From Modestobacter sp. VKM Ac-2986 (GTDB lineage: Bacteria; Actinomycetota; Actinomycetes; Mycobacteriales; Geodermatophilaceae), in NCBI RefSeq assembly GCF_026967795.1, contig NZ_JAPVBH010000005.1, forward strand, positions 248,771 through 312,770: a DNA stretch of 64,000 nt. Direction: 5' to 3'. The notes beneath the pieces are model-generated. The model saw only the letters and a list, made by a program, of their open reading frames with translations, ran no database searches and was not told the DNA's origin. A program made the position numbers and the translations under genes. Shown here one piece after another: positions 16,328-24,494 of this stretch. Within the stretch, counting starts at the first letter, position 1. Each line of letters begins with the position of its first letter.

Positions 16328-18040
16328 GTGGGGAGGCATCTCGATCCGGTCGGTGACGGCAGAGTGTCGGGCGAGCCCGGGGGGCCGGACCGTCGGCGCC
16401 CCGACGACCGCCCGCAGACCGCCCCGGACGCCCTGCTGAACCCGCACCTGCGTGGTGCGGACGGCCGTGGCGCCGGGATGCCCCGCACCCCCGGCGAGGG
16501 CCTGTTGGGTGCCTCCCGCACCAGCCGCGCCGAGCGCCGCCGCGACGGTCAGCTGCCGCAGAGCGAGGACCCGCTGCTGCGCCGTCCGGCCGACCGGCCC
16601 ACGGGCCCCCCGCCCGGTGGGGGCCGCCGTCGCTCCGACGCCGAGCCGCTGTCCGCAGGCCACGACGTGCGGTCCGCGGGTCGCGGCCCGCTGGCCGTCG
16701 GCCGCGACGCCGTGTCCGGTCGCGACCCGGTGCCCGGCGGGCACGACGGCATGCCCACCGGCCGCGCGGGCACGTCCGCCGGCTGGGACGGGACGTCCAC
16801 CGGCCGCGAGGCCGGGCGCATGCCGGAGCCCCGCCCGTCCCTGCCGGTCTCCGGGCCGATGACCTCCGTCGCCTCCACCGTGCCGCCGCGGGCCTCTGCC
16901 CGTCCCACCCCGCCGCGGGTGTCCCCAGCCACGGGTCCGGCCGCCCGCCGGCCCGAGGCCGACCGTCCCGGGTCGACCGCGGTGCCCCAGCGCCCCGCCG
17001 GGGTGAGCGGCTGGCCCGCCGAGGCCGCGGCACCGGCGCCCGCGATCCCGGACGTGACCCAGCGCGTCACCGGCGCCGCCCCCGCCGGGTCGGCCTGGGA
17101 CGCCATGGCCGCCGCAGCGGCGATGACCCCGCAGTCGGCACCGCCCCGTGCCCCGCAGACCCCGCCGCGCGCCGCGGGTGCCCGCCCGGCGCCGGCCGAC
17201 GCCGTCCCGCCGTCCCGTCCGCTGCCCGGCCGCCCGACCGCCGACCGCCCCGGTGTCGACCGCCCCTCGGCCGGCCGGCTGGTCCGCGACCGTCGGGACG
17301 ACGACGGGCCCGCCACGGACGAGACCGCGCTCGTCGCGACGGTCGACGAGACCATGGTCGCCTCCCGGCGCGCCGTCGACGTCCCCGTCGGTGGCCGCGC
17401 GGCCGCCCGGCTGGAGCGGCAGGCCGCCGAGGCCGCCGCACGCAAGAGCGCCGGCCGGCGCACCGCCCCGCCCGCCACCCCGGCCGGCAGCCGCGGTCCC
17501 GGCCGCGAGGACGACGTCGACACCCCGGGCGCCCCGCGCCGGGCCGTGCAGGGCGTGCTCGGCGTGGTCGTCATCGCCCTGGTCGTGCTCGGCGTCTGGT
17601 CGTTCACCTCCCCGCAGACCTCGGAGATCGCCGCCCAGACGACGGTGCCCTCCGCACCCGCCTCGGCCGCCCCGCTGCCGCCGCCGGCCCTGCCGTCGCT
17701 GGCGCCGGTGACCTCCGAGGTCCCGCCGCCGCCCGCGCCGGTCAAGGCCCCGATCACGGTGCTCAACAGCACGAACGTCACCGGCCTGGCCGGCCGGATC
17801 GGCGACGCGTTCACCGCCGGCGGCTGGGAGGTGCTCGGCACCGGCGCCTACCCCGGCGACGACGTCGCCGCCACGACCGTCTTCTACACCGAGGGCGACG
17901 CCGAGCAGGAGCAGGCCGCGCTGCAGCTGGTCGAGCAGTTCGGGGCCGACGTCACCGGGCCGGTCGCGCGGTTCTTCGACGTCCCGGAGGTGGCCGACCC
18001 GGGCATCGTCGTCGTCGCCACCGGGAACTGGCGGCCCTGA
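16328..18040 (+). CDS. LytR_C-domain envelope protein (VirR/Rv0431-like) with long disordered N-terminus
   Basis: A 570-residue single-span membrane protein. Residues 1 to about 400 are cytoplasmic and disordered in composition (Arg, Pro, Gly, Asp, Ala), with loose GRD/GR repeats. A membrane helix follows (about 406-426, GVLGVVVIALVVLGVW), then a Pro-rich linker and a C-terminal LytR_C domain starting PITVLNSTNVTGLAGRIGDA. The M. tuberculosis relative VirR affects envelope integrity and vesicle release; a similar envelope role is inferred. The cytoplasmic part is much longer than in that relative. The GTG at 16328 lacks a clear ribosome site; GTG 16364 is possible. Confidence 0.8.
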   Translation: MGRHLDPVGDGRVSGEPGGPDRRRPDDRPQTAPDALLNPHLRGADGRGAGMPRTPGEGLLGASRTSRAERRRDGQLPQSEDPLLRRPADRPTGPPPGGGRRRSDAEPLSAGHDVRSAGRGPLAVGRDAVSGRDPVPGGHDGMPTGRAGTSAGWDGTSTGREAGRMPEPRPSLPVSGPMTSVASTVPPRASARPTPPRVSPATGPAARRPEADRPGSTAVPQRPAGVSGWPAEAAAPAPAIPDVTQRVTGAAPAGSAWDAMAAAAAMTPQSAPPRAPQTPPRAAGARPAPADAVPPSRPLPGRPTADRPGVDRPSAGRLVRDRRDDDGPATDETALVATVDETMVASRRAVDVPVGGRAAARLERQAAEAAARKSAGRRTAPPATPAGSRGPGREDDVDTPGAPRRAVQGVLGVVVIALVVLGVWSFTSPQTSEIAAQTTVPSAPASAAPLPPPALPSLAPVTSEVPPPPAPVKAPITVLNSTNVTGLAGRIGDAFTAGGWEVLGTGAYPGDDVAATTVFYTEGDAEQEQAALQLVEQFGADVTGPVARFFDVPEVADPGIVVVATGNWRP

Positions 18041-18072
18041 ACCGTCGGCCCGCCCGCCGGAACGTCGGCGGG

Positions 18073-20949
18073 GTGTCGTGCGTTGCCGGGAGCGTGCGCA
18101 CCGCTCCCGGGCCGGCGCGGATCGGTCCGCGCCCCGGCGCCCGGCCGGTGCCGTCCGCCCTGCTCGCCCTCCTGCTCCTGCTCCCGGTCCTGACCGCCGT
18201 CCTCGTCGGCACCGCGCCCCCTGCGCGTGCCGCGGAGGACGTGACCACCACCGACGCCCGGGTCCCCTCGGGCTCAGGGGCCGACGCCGTGGAGCTGGAC
18301 ACCACGCTCTACCTGCCCGCCTCGGCGAGCGCCGGCTCGCCCGCCCCGGCGGTGCTGCTGGCCCACGGCTTCGGGGGCAGCAAGGCCTCCGTCGACGCCG
18401 ACGCCCGTGACCTCGCCGGCCGCGGCTACGTCGTCCTGGCCTGGTCGGCCCGCGGGTTCGGGGCCAGCACCGGGCAGATCGGGCTCGACGACCCGCGCTA
18501 CGAGGTCGCCGACGTCAGCACGCTGCTGGACCTGCTCGCCGCACGTGACGACGTCGTCCTCGACGGCCCCGGCGACCCGCGGGCCGGGGTCGCCGGCGGG
18601 TCCTACGGCGGGGCGCTGTCGCTGCTGGCCGCCGCCTACGACGACCGCGTCGACGCGATCGCCCCGCAGATCACCTGGAACTCCCTGACCAGCGCGTTCT
18701 TCCCCGACCAGGCCGCCGAGGTCGCCGGCGCCGGCACCCCGGCGGCCACCCCGGGCACCGACGCCGCCGGGGTGTTCAAGCGGCTGTGGGCCGGGCTGTT
18801 CTTCGGGGTCGGCTCGGTGCCCACCGGCGACGGCCTGCTCGGCGGGCTCGGTGGGGGCGGTGCAGCCGCCGTCCCCGACCTGTCCGGTGTCGACCCGCAG
18901 CTGCTCACCTGCGGCCGGTTCCGGCCCGACGTGTGCGCCGCGTACCAGTCGGCCGCGGCCACCGGCACGCTCACCCCGGAGATCGCCGCCGTCCTCGACC
19001 GCAGCAGCCCGGCCGGTGTGCTCGACCGGATCACCGCGCCGACCCTGCTGGTCCAGGGCACCCAGGACTCGCTGTTCGGCCTCGGCCAGGCCGACGCCAA
19101 CGCCCGCGGGATCGCCGCCAACGGCACCGACGTGCGGGTGGTCTGGTACGCCGGCGGCCACGACAGCCCGGCCTCGGGCGGGGTCGCCGCCGACCTGCGC
19201 GACGAGGTCGCCGGCTGGTTCGACCGGTACCTGCGCGACTCCGGCACCGGCACCGGCGGCGGGTTCAGCTACCCGGCTCCCACCGGCCTGGGCTCGGGCA
19301 TCGGGCAGGTGCAGGGCGGCTCGCAGACCGTCTCCGCCCCGGCCTACCCCGGCCTGGACGGCGGCGACCCGGTGCAGCGCCGGGACGTGGCGGTCACCGG
19401 GTCCACCCAGCCCGTGGTCACCCCCGCCGGCGGCAGTCCCGCCGCGCTGACGATCGTGCCGGGCCTGGGCTCGGTCAGCTCCGTCCTGGGCGGCACCACG
19501 CTGGAGATCCCCGGCCAGTACGCCGCCTTCGACAGCGCGCCGCTGACCACCGCCGTCGACGTGGTCGGCGCGTCCACCGTGCGCCTGGCCGTCTCCGCGC
19601 CCGGGGGTACCGCGACGATGTTCGCCAAGCTCTACGACGTCGGCCCCGACGGCTCGACCACGCTGCCCGGCGGGCTGGTCGCACCGCTCGCGCTCACCGG
19701 CCTCTCGGCGGACCCGACCGCGCCCACCGAGGTGGCCGTCACCCTGCCGGCGGTCGTGCACCGGTTCGAGGTGGGCCACTCGATGCGGGTCCTGGTCTCC
19801 AGCACCGACCAGGCGTTCTCCCTCCCCGTACAGCCCGCGGTCGCCTCCGTCGCGCTGGCCGACGGGACGACGCTGTCGGTGCCGGAGGTCCCCGGTCAGG
19901 TCCAGGCCACCGCCGGCGCCACCCGCTGGTGGGTGCTGCTCGGCGTCCTGGTCCTCCTGGGCCTGCTGGGCTGGCTGGCCGCCATCGGGATCGGACGTCG
20001 CCGGGCCCGGCGGGTGTCGGTCGTCGAGCCGGACGGCGAGGACGTGCCGTTGCGCTTCGAGAACGTGACCAAGGCCTACAAGGACGGGTTCGTCGCCGTG
20101 CGCGACCTGTCCTTCGAGGTGCGCCGCGGTCAGGTGCTCGGCCTGCTCGGCCCCAACGGCGCGGGCAAGACGACCTCGCTGCGGATGCTGATGGGCCTCA
20201 TCCGGCCCACCGAGGGACGGATCTCGATCTTCGGCCACGCCGCCGGCCCGGGGGCGCCGGTGCTGTCCCGGCTGGGCTCCTTCGTCGAGGGCACCGGCCT
20301 GCAGCCGCACCTGTCCGGGCGGGACAACCTCACGCTCTACTGGGCCGCCACCGGCCGTCCGCTGGCCGACGCGCACATGGAGGAGGCGATCGAGATCGCC
20401 GGGCTGGGCACCGCGCTGGACAAGCGCGTGCGCAGCTACAGCCAGGGCATGCGGCAGCGGGTGGCCATCGCCCAGGCGATGCTCGGCCTGCCCGACCTGC
20501 TGGTGCTCGACGAGCCGACCAACGGGCTGGACCCGCCGCAGATCCACGCCATGCGCGAGGTGCTGCAGGACTACGCCCGCACCGGGCGCACGGTCATCGT
20601 CTCCAGCCACCTGCTCAGCGAGATCGAGCAGACCTGCAGCCACGTCGTCGTCATGGCCAAGGGGCAGAAGATCGTGCAGGGCACCGTCGAGGAGATCATC
20701 GGCGCCGGCGGCTCGGTGCTCGTCGGGCTGGCCGACCCGGCGGACACCGACCGGGCGGTCGCGCTGCTGGGCGGGCTGCCCGGCGCCGGCGCCGTGGAGC
20801 GGACGTCGGAGGGCCTGGTCGTCGACCTCGGCCCGACCGGCCGCGCCGCCGCCCTGACCGCGCTGGTCGAGGCGGGCATCGCCGTCGACCAGCTCACCCC
20901 GCGCCGCCGGCTCGAGGACGCGTTCCTGTCACTGGTGGGGGAGTCATGA
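18073..20949 (+). CDS. Exported CocE/X-Pro-peptidase-like hydrolase fused to a cytoplasmic ABC transporter ATPase
   Basis: One uninterrupted 958-residue frame joins two activities. An N-terminal hydrophobic signal/anchor (about 32-55) leads to an alpha/beta-hydrolase with triad S177 (GGSYGG), D332 (GTQDSLF) and H363 (AGGHDSP). A beta-sandwich like that of X-Pro dipeptidyl peptidases and CocE esterases follows. A membrane helix at 619-641 then precedes an ABC ATPase with Walker A GPNGAGKTT at 693-701, signature YSQGMRQR at 789-796, and Walker B LDEPTNGLD with E814. The topology implies an extracellular enzyme tethered to a cytoplasmic motor. The stop overlaps the permease start (ATGA). Exact start uncertain. 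Confidence 0.88.
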   Translation: MSCVAGSVRTAPGPARIGPRPGARPVPSALLALLLLLPVLTAVLVGTAPPARAAEDVTTTDARVPSGSGADAVELDTTLYLPASASAGSPAPAVLLAHGFGGSKASVDADARDLAGRGYVVLAWSARGFGASTGQIGLDDPRYEVADVSTLLDLLAARDDVVLDGPGDPRAGVAGGSYGGALSLLAAAYDDRVDAIAPQITWNSLTSAFFPDQAAEVAGAGTPAATPGTDAAGVFKRLWAGLFFGVGSVPTGDGLLGGLGGGGAAAVPDLSGVDPQLLTCGRFRPDVCAAYQSAAATGTLTPEIAAVLDRSSPAGVLDRITAPTLLVQGTQDSLFGLGQADANARGIAANGTDVRVVWYAGGHDSPASGGVAADLRDEVAGWFDRYLRDSGTGTGGGFSYPAPTGLGSGIGQVQGGSQTVSAPAYPGLDGGDPVQRRDVAVTGSTQPVVTPAGGSPAALTIVPGLGSVSSVLGGTTLEIPGQYAAFDSAPLTTAVDVVGASTVRLAVSAPGGTATMFAKLYDVGPDGSTTLPGGLVAPLALTGLSADPTAPTEVAVTLPAVVHRFEVGHSMRVLVSSTDQAFSLPVQPAVASVALADGTTLSVPEVPGQVQATAGATRWWVLLGVLVLLGLLGWLAAIGIGRRRARRVSVVEPDGEDVPLRFENVTKAYKDGFVAVRDLSFEVRRGQVLGLLGPNGAGKTTSLRMLMGLIRPTEGRISIFGHAAGPGAPVLSRLGSFVEGTGLQPHLSGRDNLTLYWAATGRPLADAHMEEAIEIAGLGTALDKRVRSYSQGMRQRVAIAQAMLGLPDLLVLDEPTNGLDPPQIHAMREVLQDYARTGRTVIVSSHLLSEIEQTCSHVVVMAKGQKIVQGTVEEIIGAGGSVLVGLADPADTDRAVALLGGLPGAGAVERTSEGLVVDLGPTGRAAALTALVEAGIAVDQLTPRRRLEDAFLSLVGES

Positions 20950-21875
20950 GCAACGGTTCGTCTCGGGCAGACGTGACCACGTCCGCCCCCGGGAGGGCGA
21001 ATGTGGCCACTTCCGCCCTGCCGCAGGCCTCCGGGGCGGCGGCCGGGTTCCGGCCCGAGCGCACCCTGCGGCTGGGCGTGGAGCTGCGGCGTCAGTTCAA
21101 GCGGCGCCGCACGCTCGGGGTGTTCGCGCTGATGGCGGCGCTGCCGCTGATCCTGATCGGCGCGCTGGCCCTGGGCGGGGCCGAGGAGGCCGAGGAGAAC
21201 GCCCGGGTCAACCTGGTCGACGTCGCCACCGCCAGCGGCCTGAACCTCACGCTGTTCACCCTCTTCGCCACCAGCGGGTTCTTCCTGGTCGTGGTGTTCG
21301 CGCTGTTCTTCGGCGACACCGTGGCCAGCGAGGCGTCCTGGGGGTCGCTGCGCTACGCGCTGGCCACCCCGGTGCCCCGCGCCCGGCTGCTCCGGCAGAA
21401 GTGGCTGGCCGCGCTGGTCATGTCCGTCGGCGCGATGCTCACGCTGGTCCTGGTGGCGCTGGTCGCCGGGGGGATCGCCTACGGCTTCGACGCCGTCCAG
21501 ACCCCGGTCGGCGTTGCGCTGGACCAGGGCACCGGGCTGGTGCGGCTGGCCGGCATGGTCGGCTACCTCGTCGTCCACCTGCTCATCGTCGGCACGCTGG
21601 CGTTCTGGATCTCCACGCTCACCGACGCCCCGCTGGCCGCGGTCGGTGGCGCGGTGTTCACCACGGTGGTGTTCGCGGTGCTCGAGGCGGTGGAGCAGCT
21701 CGGCGGCATCCGCGACTGGTTCCCCACCGCGTTCGGGTTCGCCTGGACCGACCTGCTGCAGACCCCCGTCGACTCCGGCGACCTGTTCCGCGGCGTCGTC
21801 CAGGGGCTGGTGTGGTCCGCGGTGTTCACCGCGCTGGCCTTCCGCCACTTCGCCCGCAAGGACGTCACCAGCTGA
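20946..21875 (+). CDS. ABC-2-type transporter permease
   Basis: A 309-residue membrane protein with six hydrophobic segments, the partner permease for the hydrolase-ATPase fusion whose stop it overlaps by four bases. Typical features are the cytoplasmic RRQFKRRRTLGVFAL before the first helix and DTVASEASWGSLRYALATPV between helices 2 and 3. Residues about 7-26 are encoded by two imperfect DNA palindromes and do not look like part of the permease fold. Efflux is the usual direction for ABC-2 systems; the cargo is unknown. Confidence 0.88.
   Translation: MSNGSSRADVTTSAPGRANVATSALPQASGAAAGFRPERTLRLGVELRRQFKRRRTLGVFALMAALPLILIGALALGGAEEAEENARVNLVDVATASGLNLTLFTLFATSGFFLVVVFALFFGDTVASEASWGSLRYALATPVPRARLLRQKWLAALVMSVGAMLTLVLVALVAGGIAYGFDAVQTPVGVALDQGTGLVRLAGMVGYLVVHLLIVGTLAFWISTLTDAPLAAVGGAVFTTVVFAVLEAVEQLGGIRDWFPTAFGFAWTDLLQTPVDSGDLFRGVVQGLVWSAVFTALAFRHFARKDVTS
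20965..21019. repeat. Two adjacent palindromes inside the permease N-terminal coding region
   Basis: First palindrome 20965-20988: GGGCAGACGTG / CACGTCCGCCC, 11-base arms with one mismatch. Second 20994-21019: AGGGCGAATGTGG / CCACTTCCGCCCT, 13-base arms with two mismatches. The second closely matches the perfect intergenic palindrome at 35903-35934, so a dispersed repeat appears to have become part of this gene in frame. Confidence 0.65.
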
Positions 21876-21877
21876 GC

Positions 21878-21966
21878 CCAGACGGTGATCAGGTCACCTG
21901 ATCACCGTCTGGCCCACCTCAGCAGCGTTGGTGAGGTGGGCCAGACTCTGATCAGGTGACCTGATC
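21878..21966. terminator. Triple palindrome between convergent genes
   Basis: Three consecutive stem-loops: CCAGACGGTGATCAGG (21878-21893) with its complement at 21897-21912; GGCCCACCTCA (21911-21921) with its complement at 21932-21942; and GATCAGG (21950-21956) with CCTGATC (21960-21966). The first and third share the core CCAGAC-N2-TGATCAGG, so the outer parts are also repeats of each other. It lies between stops at 21875 (+) and 21979 (-) and probably terminates both genes. Confidence 0.7.
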
Positions 21967-21978
21967 CAACTCGGGGGG

Positions 21979-22800
21979 TCAGAGGCTGGCGCGGACGGCC
22001 TGGGCCCAGCCCTCACCCATGGGGGACTCGGTCACCGAGACGTTGCCCAGGACGGCGATGCGCTCGGCCATCCCGGGCACCGCGGCCCCGTTGGCGGTGA
22101 TGAAGAGCCGGCCCACGGCGGCGGCCATCTCCAGGTCGCTGACGCTGTCGCCCACCGCGACGGCGTCGGCCGGGGTCAGCCCACGGCGGGCGAGGTCCCA
22201 GTGGATCGCCTCGCCCTTGCTGATCCCGCGCGGCATCAGGTGGTAGACGTGCGGCGGCAGGCCCTCGGCGGCCAGCGTCATGTCCGGGGTGACCGGCACC
22301 GCGCCGTTGTCGTTCATGGTCAGCCAGCCCCAGCCGCGCTCGGCCAGCCAGGCGTCGACGGCGACGGTGTCGACGTTGCCGCGCAGCATGGCGTCGGCGG
22401 AGTGGGTGGCGTGCCAGGGGGCGTGCCACTCCAGCCGGCCCGGGTGGGCGGCCATCAGCTGCTCGACCACGCCGAGCTCCTCCAGCACGTGCACCGGCTC
22501 GCGGCCGGCGTAGCGCTCGGGCAGCTCACCGGTCAGCAGCTCACTGGCCAGGCCGCCGTCCCAGGTGACCAGCGAGCCCAGCTCGGCGATCGCGCCGTCG
22601 GCGGCGAAGACCCGGGCGGTCTCCATCAGCTGGGTGGCGGTGCGGCCGCTGACCAGCACGAGCGCGACGCCGGCCCGGTGCAGCTCGAGCAGCGCGTCGG
22701 CCGGGACGGACGTCGGCTCGCCCCCGGCCGTCGTCCAGAAGGACCCGTGCGGGCCCACCATCGTGCCGTCGAGGTCGGTGTAGACGATGCGCGTGGCCAC
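21979..22800 (-). CDS. HAD-superfamily phosphatase (class IIB, sugar-phosphatase-like)
   Basis: A 273-residue haloacid-dehalogenase hydrolase. Motif I is YTDLDGTMVG with two Asp, motif II VLVSGRTATQ, the motif III lysine lies in GISKGEAIHW, and motif IV is AVGDSVSDLEMA. The large cap between motifs II and III places it in subclass IIB with Cof-type and sucrose-phosphate phosphatases. Substrate not decidable. GTG 22800 was chosen because the fold begins at once; the frame extends upstream into the region complementary to the SAM riboswitch. It is transcribed divergently from thrC. Confidence 0.87.
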   Translation of the reverse strand: MATRIVYTDLDGTMVGPHGSFWTTAGGEPTSVPADALLELHRAGVALVLVSGRTATQLMETARVFAADGAIAELGSLVTWDGGLASELLTGELPERYAGREPVHVLEELGVVEQLMAAHPGRLEWHAPWHATHSADAMLRGNVDTVAVDAWLAERGWGWLTMNDNGAVPVTPDMTLAAEGLPPHVYHLMPRGISKGEAIHWDLARRGLTPADAVAVGDSVSDLEMAAAVGRLFITANGAAVPGMAERIAVLGNVSVTESPMGEGWAQAVRASL

Positions 22801-22861
22801 CGGCCCATCCTGTCGGTCGCGGCTCCCGGCACCCGGCCCGGGTAGAGTCACCCCCGTTCCA

Positions 22862-22983
22862 CTCATCCAGAGGGGCAGAGGGACACGGCCCGATGAAGCC
22901 CCGGCAACCGCCGTCGCACTCCCGCGACGGAAGGTGCCAATTCCGTCTCGCGCGGCTCGACGGCCCGGCGCGGGGAAGATGAG
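22862..22983 (+). promoter_or_regulatory. SAM-I (S-box) riboswitch upstream of thrC
   Basis: Conserved S-box elements appear in order: P1 strand CTCATC (22862-22867), CAGAGGGGCAGAGGGA, GGCCCGATGAAGCC and CGGCAACC, a P3 hairpin around GTCGCACTCCCGCGAC, AAGGTGCCAATTCC, and the closing P1 strand GATGAG (22978-22983). The closing strand overlaps the Shine-Dalgarno AGGAGG (22982-22987) of the thrC ATG at 22998, so SAM-bound P1 would hide the ribosome site. This suggests translational repression by SAM. Confidence 0.93.
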
Positions 22984-22997
22984 GAGGTAGTCGTCGC

Positions 22998-24299
22998 ATG
23001 ACCATGACCGCTCCCGGCTCCGCCCAGGCAGACGTCACCGAGGGTGGGCCGGTCCCGCCGAACCCCGCCCGTGGGCTCGTCTGTCGCAACTGCGGTGCCA
23101 CCTTCGGACTGATCGCCGAGCACGCCTGCGCCGAGTGCTTCGGCCCGCTCGAGGTCGACTACGACAAGGACCTCATGCGGGCGGTGACCCGCCAGCAGAT
23201 CGAGGCCGGTCCGCACAACATCTGGCGCTACGTCGCGCTGCTGCCCGTCGGTCACGACCCAGCCGACCGGGTCACCCTCGACCCGGGCATGACGCCGCTG
23301 GTCAAGGCCGACCGGCTCGCCGCCGAGCTCGGCCTCACCGGCGGGCTGTGGGTCAAGGACGACTCGGCCAACCCCACCCACTCCTTCAAGGACCGGGTGG
23401 TCAGCCTGGCCGCGACCGCGGCGAAGAACTTCGGCTACGCCAAGATCGCCTGCGCCTCCACCGGGAACCTGGCCAACTCCGTGGCCGCGCACGCCGCCCG
23501 GATGGGGCTGCCCTCGTTCGTCTTCGTGCCCAGCGACCTGGAGCCGGGCAAGATCACCCAGTCCGCGGTCTACGGGCAGGCGCTGGTCGCCGTCGACGGC
23601 AACTACGACGACGTCAACCGGCTCACCAGCGAGCTCGCCGAGACCGACGAGTTCGAGGACACCGCCTTCGTCAACCAGAACGTCCGGCCGTACTACGCCG
23701 AGGGCTCCAAGACGATGGGCTACGAGATCGCCGAGCAGCTGGGCTGGCGCATCCCGGCCCAGGTGGTCATCCCGATGGCGTCGGGCTCGCTGCTGACCAA
23801 GGTCGACAAGGCCTGGCGCGAGCTGGTGGCCGCCGGCATCGTCGAGGACACCGGCTGGACGATCTTCGGTGCCCAGTCGGCCGGCTGCGACCCGATCGCG
23901 ACCGCCTTCGACAACGGCTGGGACGTCGTCAAGCCGGTCAAGCCCACCGGCATCGCCAAGTCGCTGAACATCGGCAACCCCGCCGACGGCCCCTACGCCC
24001 TGGACGCCATCCGGCGCACCGGCGGCTCGGTCGGCCGGGTCGGTGACGAGGAGATCGTGCAGGGCATCCGCGACCTGGCCCGCACCACCGGCGTCTTCGC
24101 CGAGACCGCCGGCGGGGTCACCGTCGCGGTGCTGCGCCAGCTGGTGGACAAGGGCCTGCTCGACCCGGCCCAGGAGGTCGTCGTCCTCAACACCGGCGAG
24201 GGCCTCAAGACCCTCGACCCGCTGTTGCCGGTGGTCGGCCCGACCCACCACGTGCAGCCGTCGCTGAAGTCGCTGCGCGAGGCCGGCCTCATCGCTTGA
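22998..24299 (+). CDS. thrC: Threonine synthase (PLP-dependent) with N-terminal zinc ribbon
   Basis: Converts O-phosphohomoserine to threonine and phosphate. The 433-residue protein starts with a four-cysteine zinc ribbon (C29, C32, C44, C47), then the PLP-lysine motif NPTHSFKDR and the glycine/serine phosphate-binding region STGNLANS. VIPMASGSLLTK and VVVLNTGEGLKTLDP follow near the end. It is a monocistronic unit behind a SAM riboswitch, which is unusual for a threonine gene and ties its expression to methionine/SAM status. Actinobacteria often carry another thrC beside hom and thrB, so this could be a second copy. The order thrC-csp-groEL2 is, as I recall, shared with Streptomyces. Confidence 0.92.
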   Translation: MTMTAPGSAQADVTEGGPVPPNPARGLVCRNCGATFGLIAEHACAECFGPLEVDYDKDLMRAVTRQQIEAGPHNIWRYVALLPVGHDPADRVTLDPGMTPLVKADRLAAELGLTGGLWVKDDSANPTHSFKDRVVSLAATAAKNFGYAKIACASTGNLANSVAAHAARMGLPSFVFVPSDLEPGKITQSAVYGQALVAVDGNYDDVNRLTSELAETDEFEDTAFVNQNVRPYYAEGSKTMGYEIAEQLGWRIPAQVVIPMASGSLLTKVDKAWRELVAAGIVEDTGWTIFGAQSAGCDPIATAFDNGWDVVKPVKPTGIAKSLNIGNPADGPYALDAIRRTGGSVGRVGDEEIVQGIRDLARTTGVFAETAGGVTVAVLRQLVDKGLLDPAQEVVVLNTGEGLKTLDPLLPVVGPTHHVQPSLKSLREAGLIA

Positions 24300-24304
24300 T
24301 CGCG

Positions 24305-24356
24305 GGCCCCCGCGAGGGGGCCGGGGGCGCGGTTCCTCCGGACGGGGGAACCGCGC
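24305..24356 (+). terminator. Tandem terminator hairpins after thrC
   Basis: Two hairpins follow the stop: GGCCCCC-GCGA-GGGGGCC (24305-24322), then a longer one with arms GCGCGGTTCC (24327-24336) and GGAACCGCGC (24347-24356), extended inside by T-G, C-G and C-G pairs around GGAC. They separate thrC from the cold-shock gene. Confidence 0.65.
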
Positions 24357-24494
24357 TCCGGCACGGTGACCTGGGACACCTGCTGCTGTACCGTTCCGCG
24401 CGGTCAGCGTTCCTCGTTCGTGATCACGGGCGGAAGAGCGACACCCGGCCCCGCGACTCACCAAGGGGCCGTCCGCACGAACGTGGGAGCACAC

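Noticed and set aside
18274-20643. 789-codon minus-strand open frame opposite the hydrolase-ATPase fusion
   Set aside because: Its composition (Arg/Gly/Ala/His) is that of a shadow frame, and the plus strand carries intact catalytic and ATPase motifs.
22862-22983. SAM-IV or SAM-II class for the thrC leader
   Set aside because: The closing P1 strand, the AAGGTGCCAATTCC block and the P3 position follow the SAM-I order; I see no SAM-IV-type extra pseudoknot.
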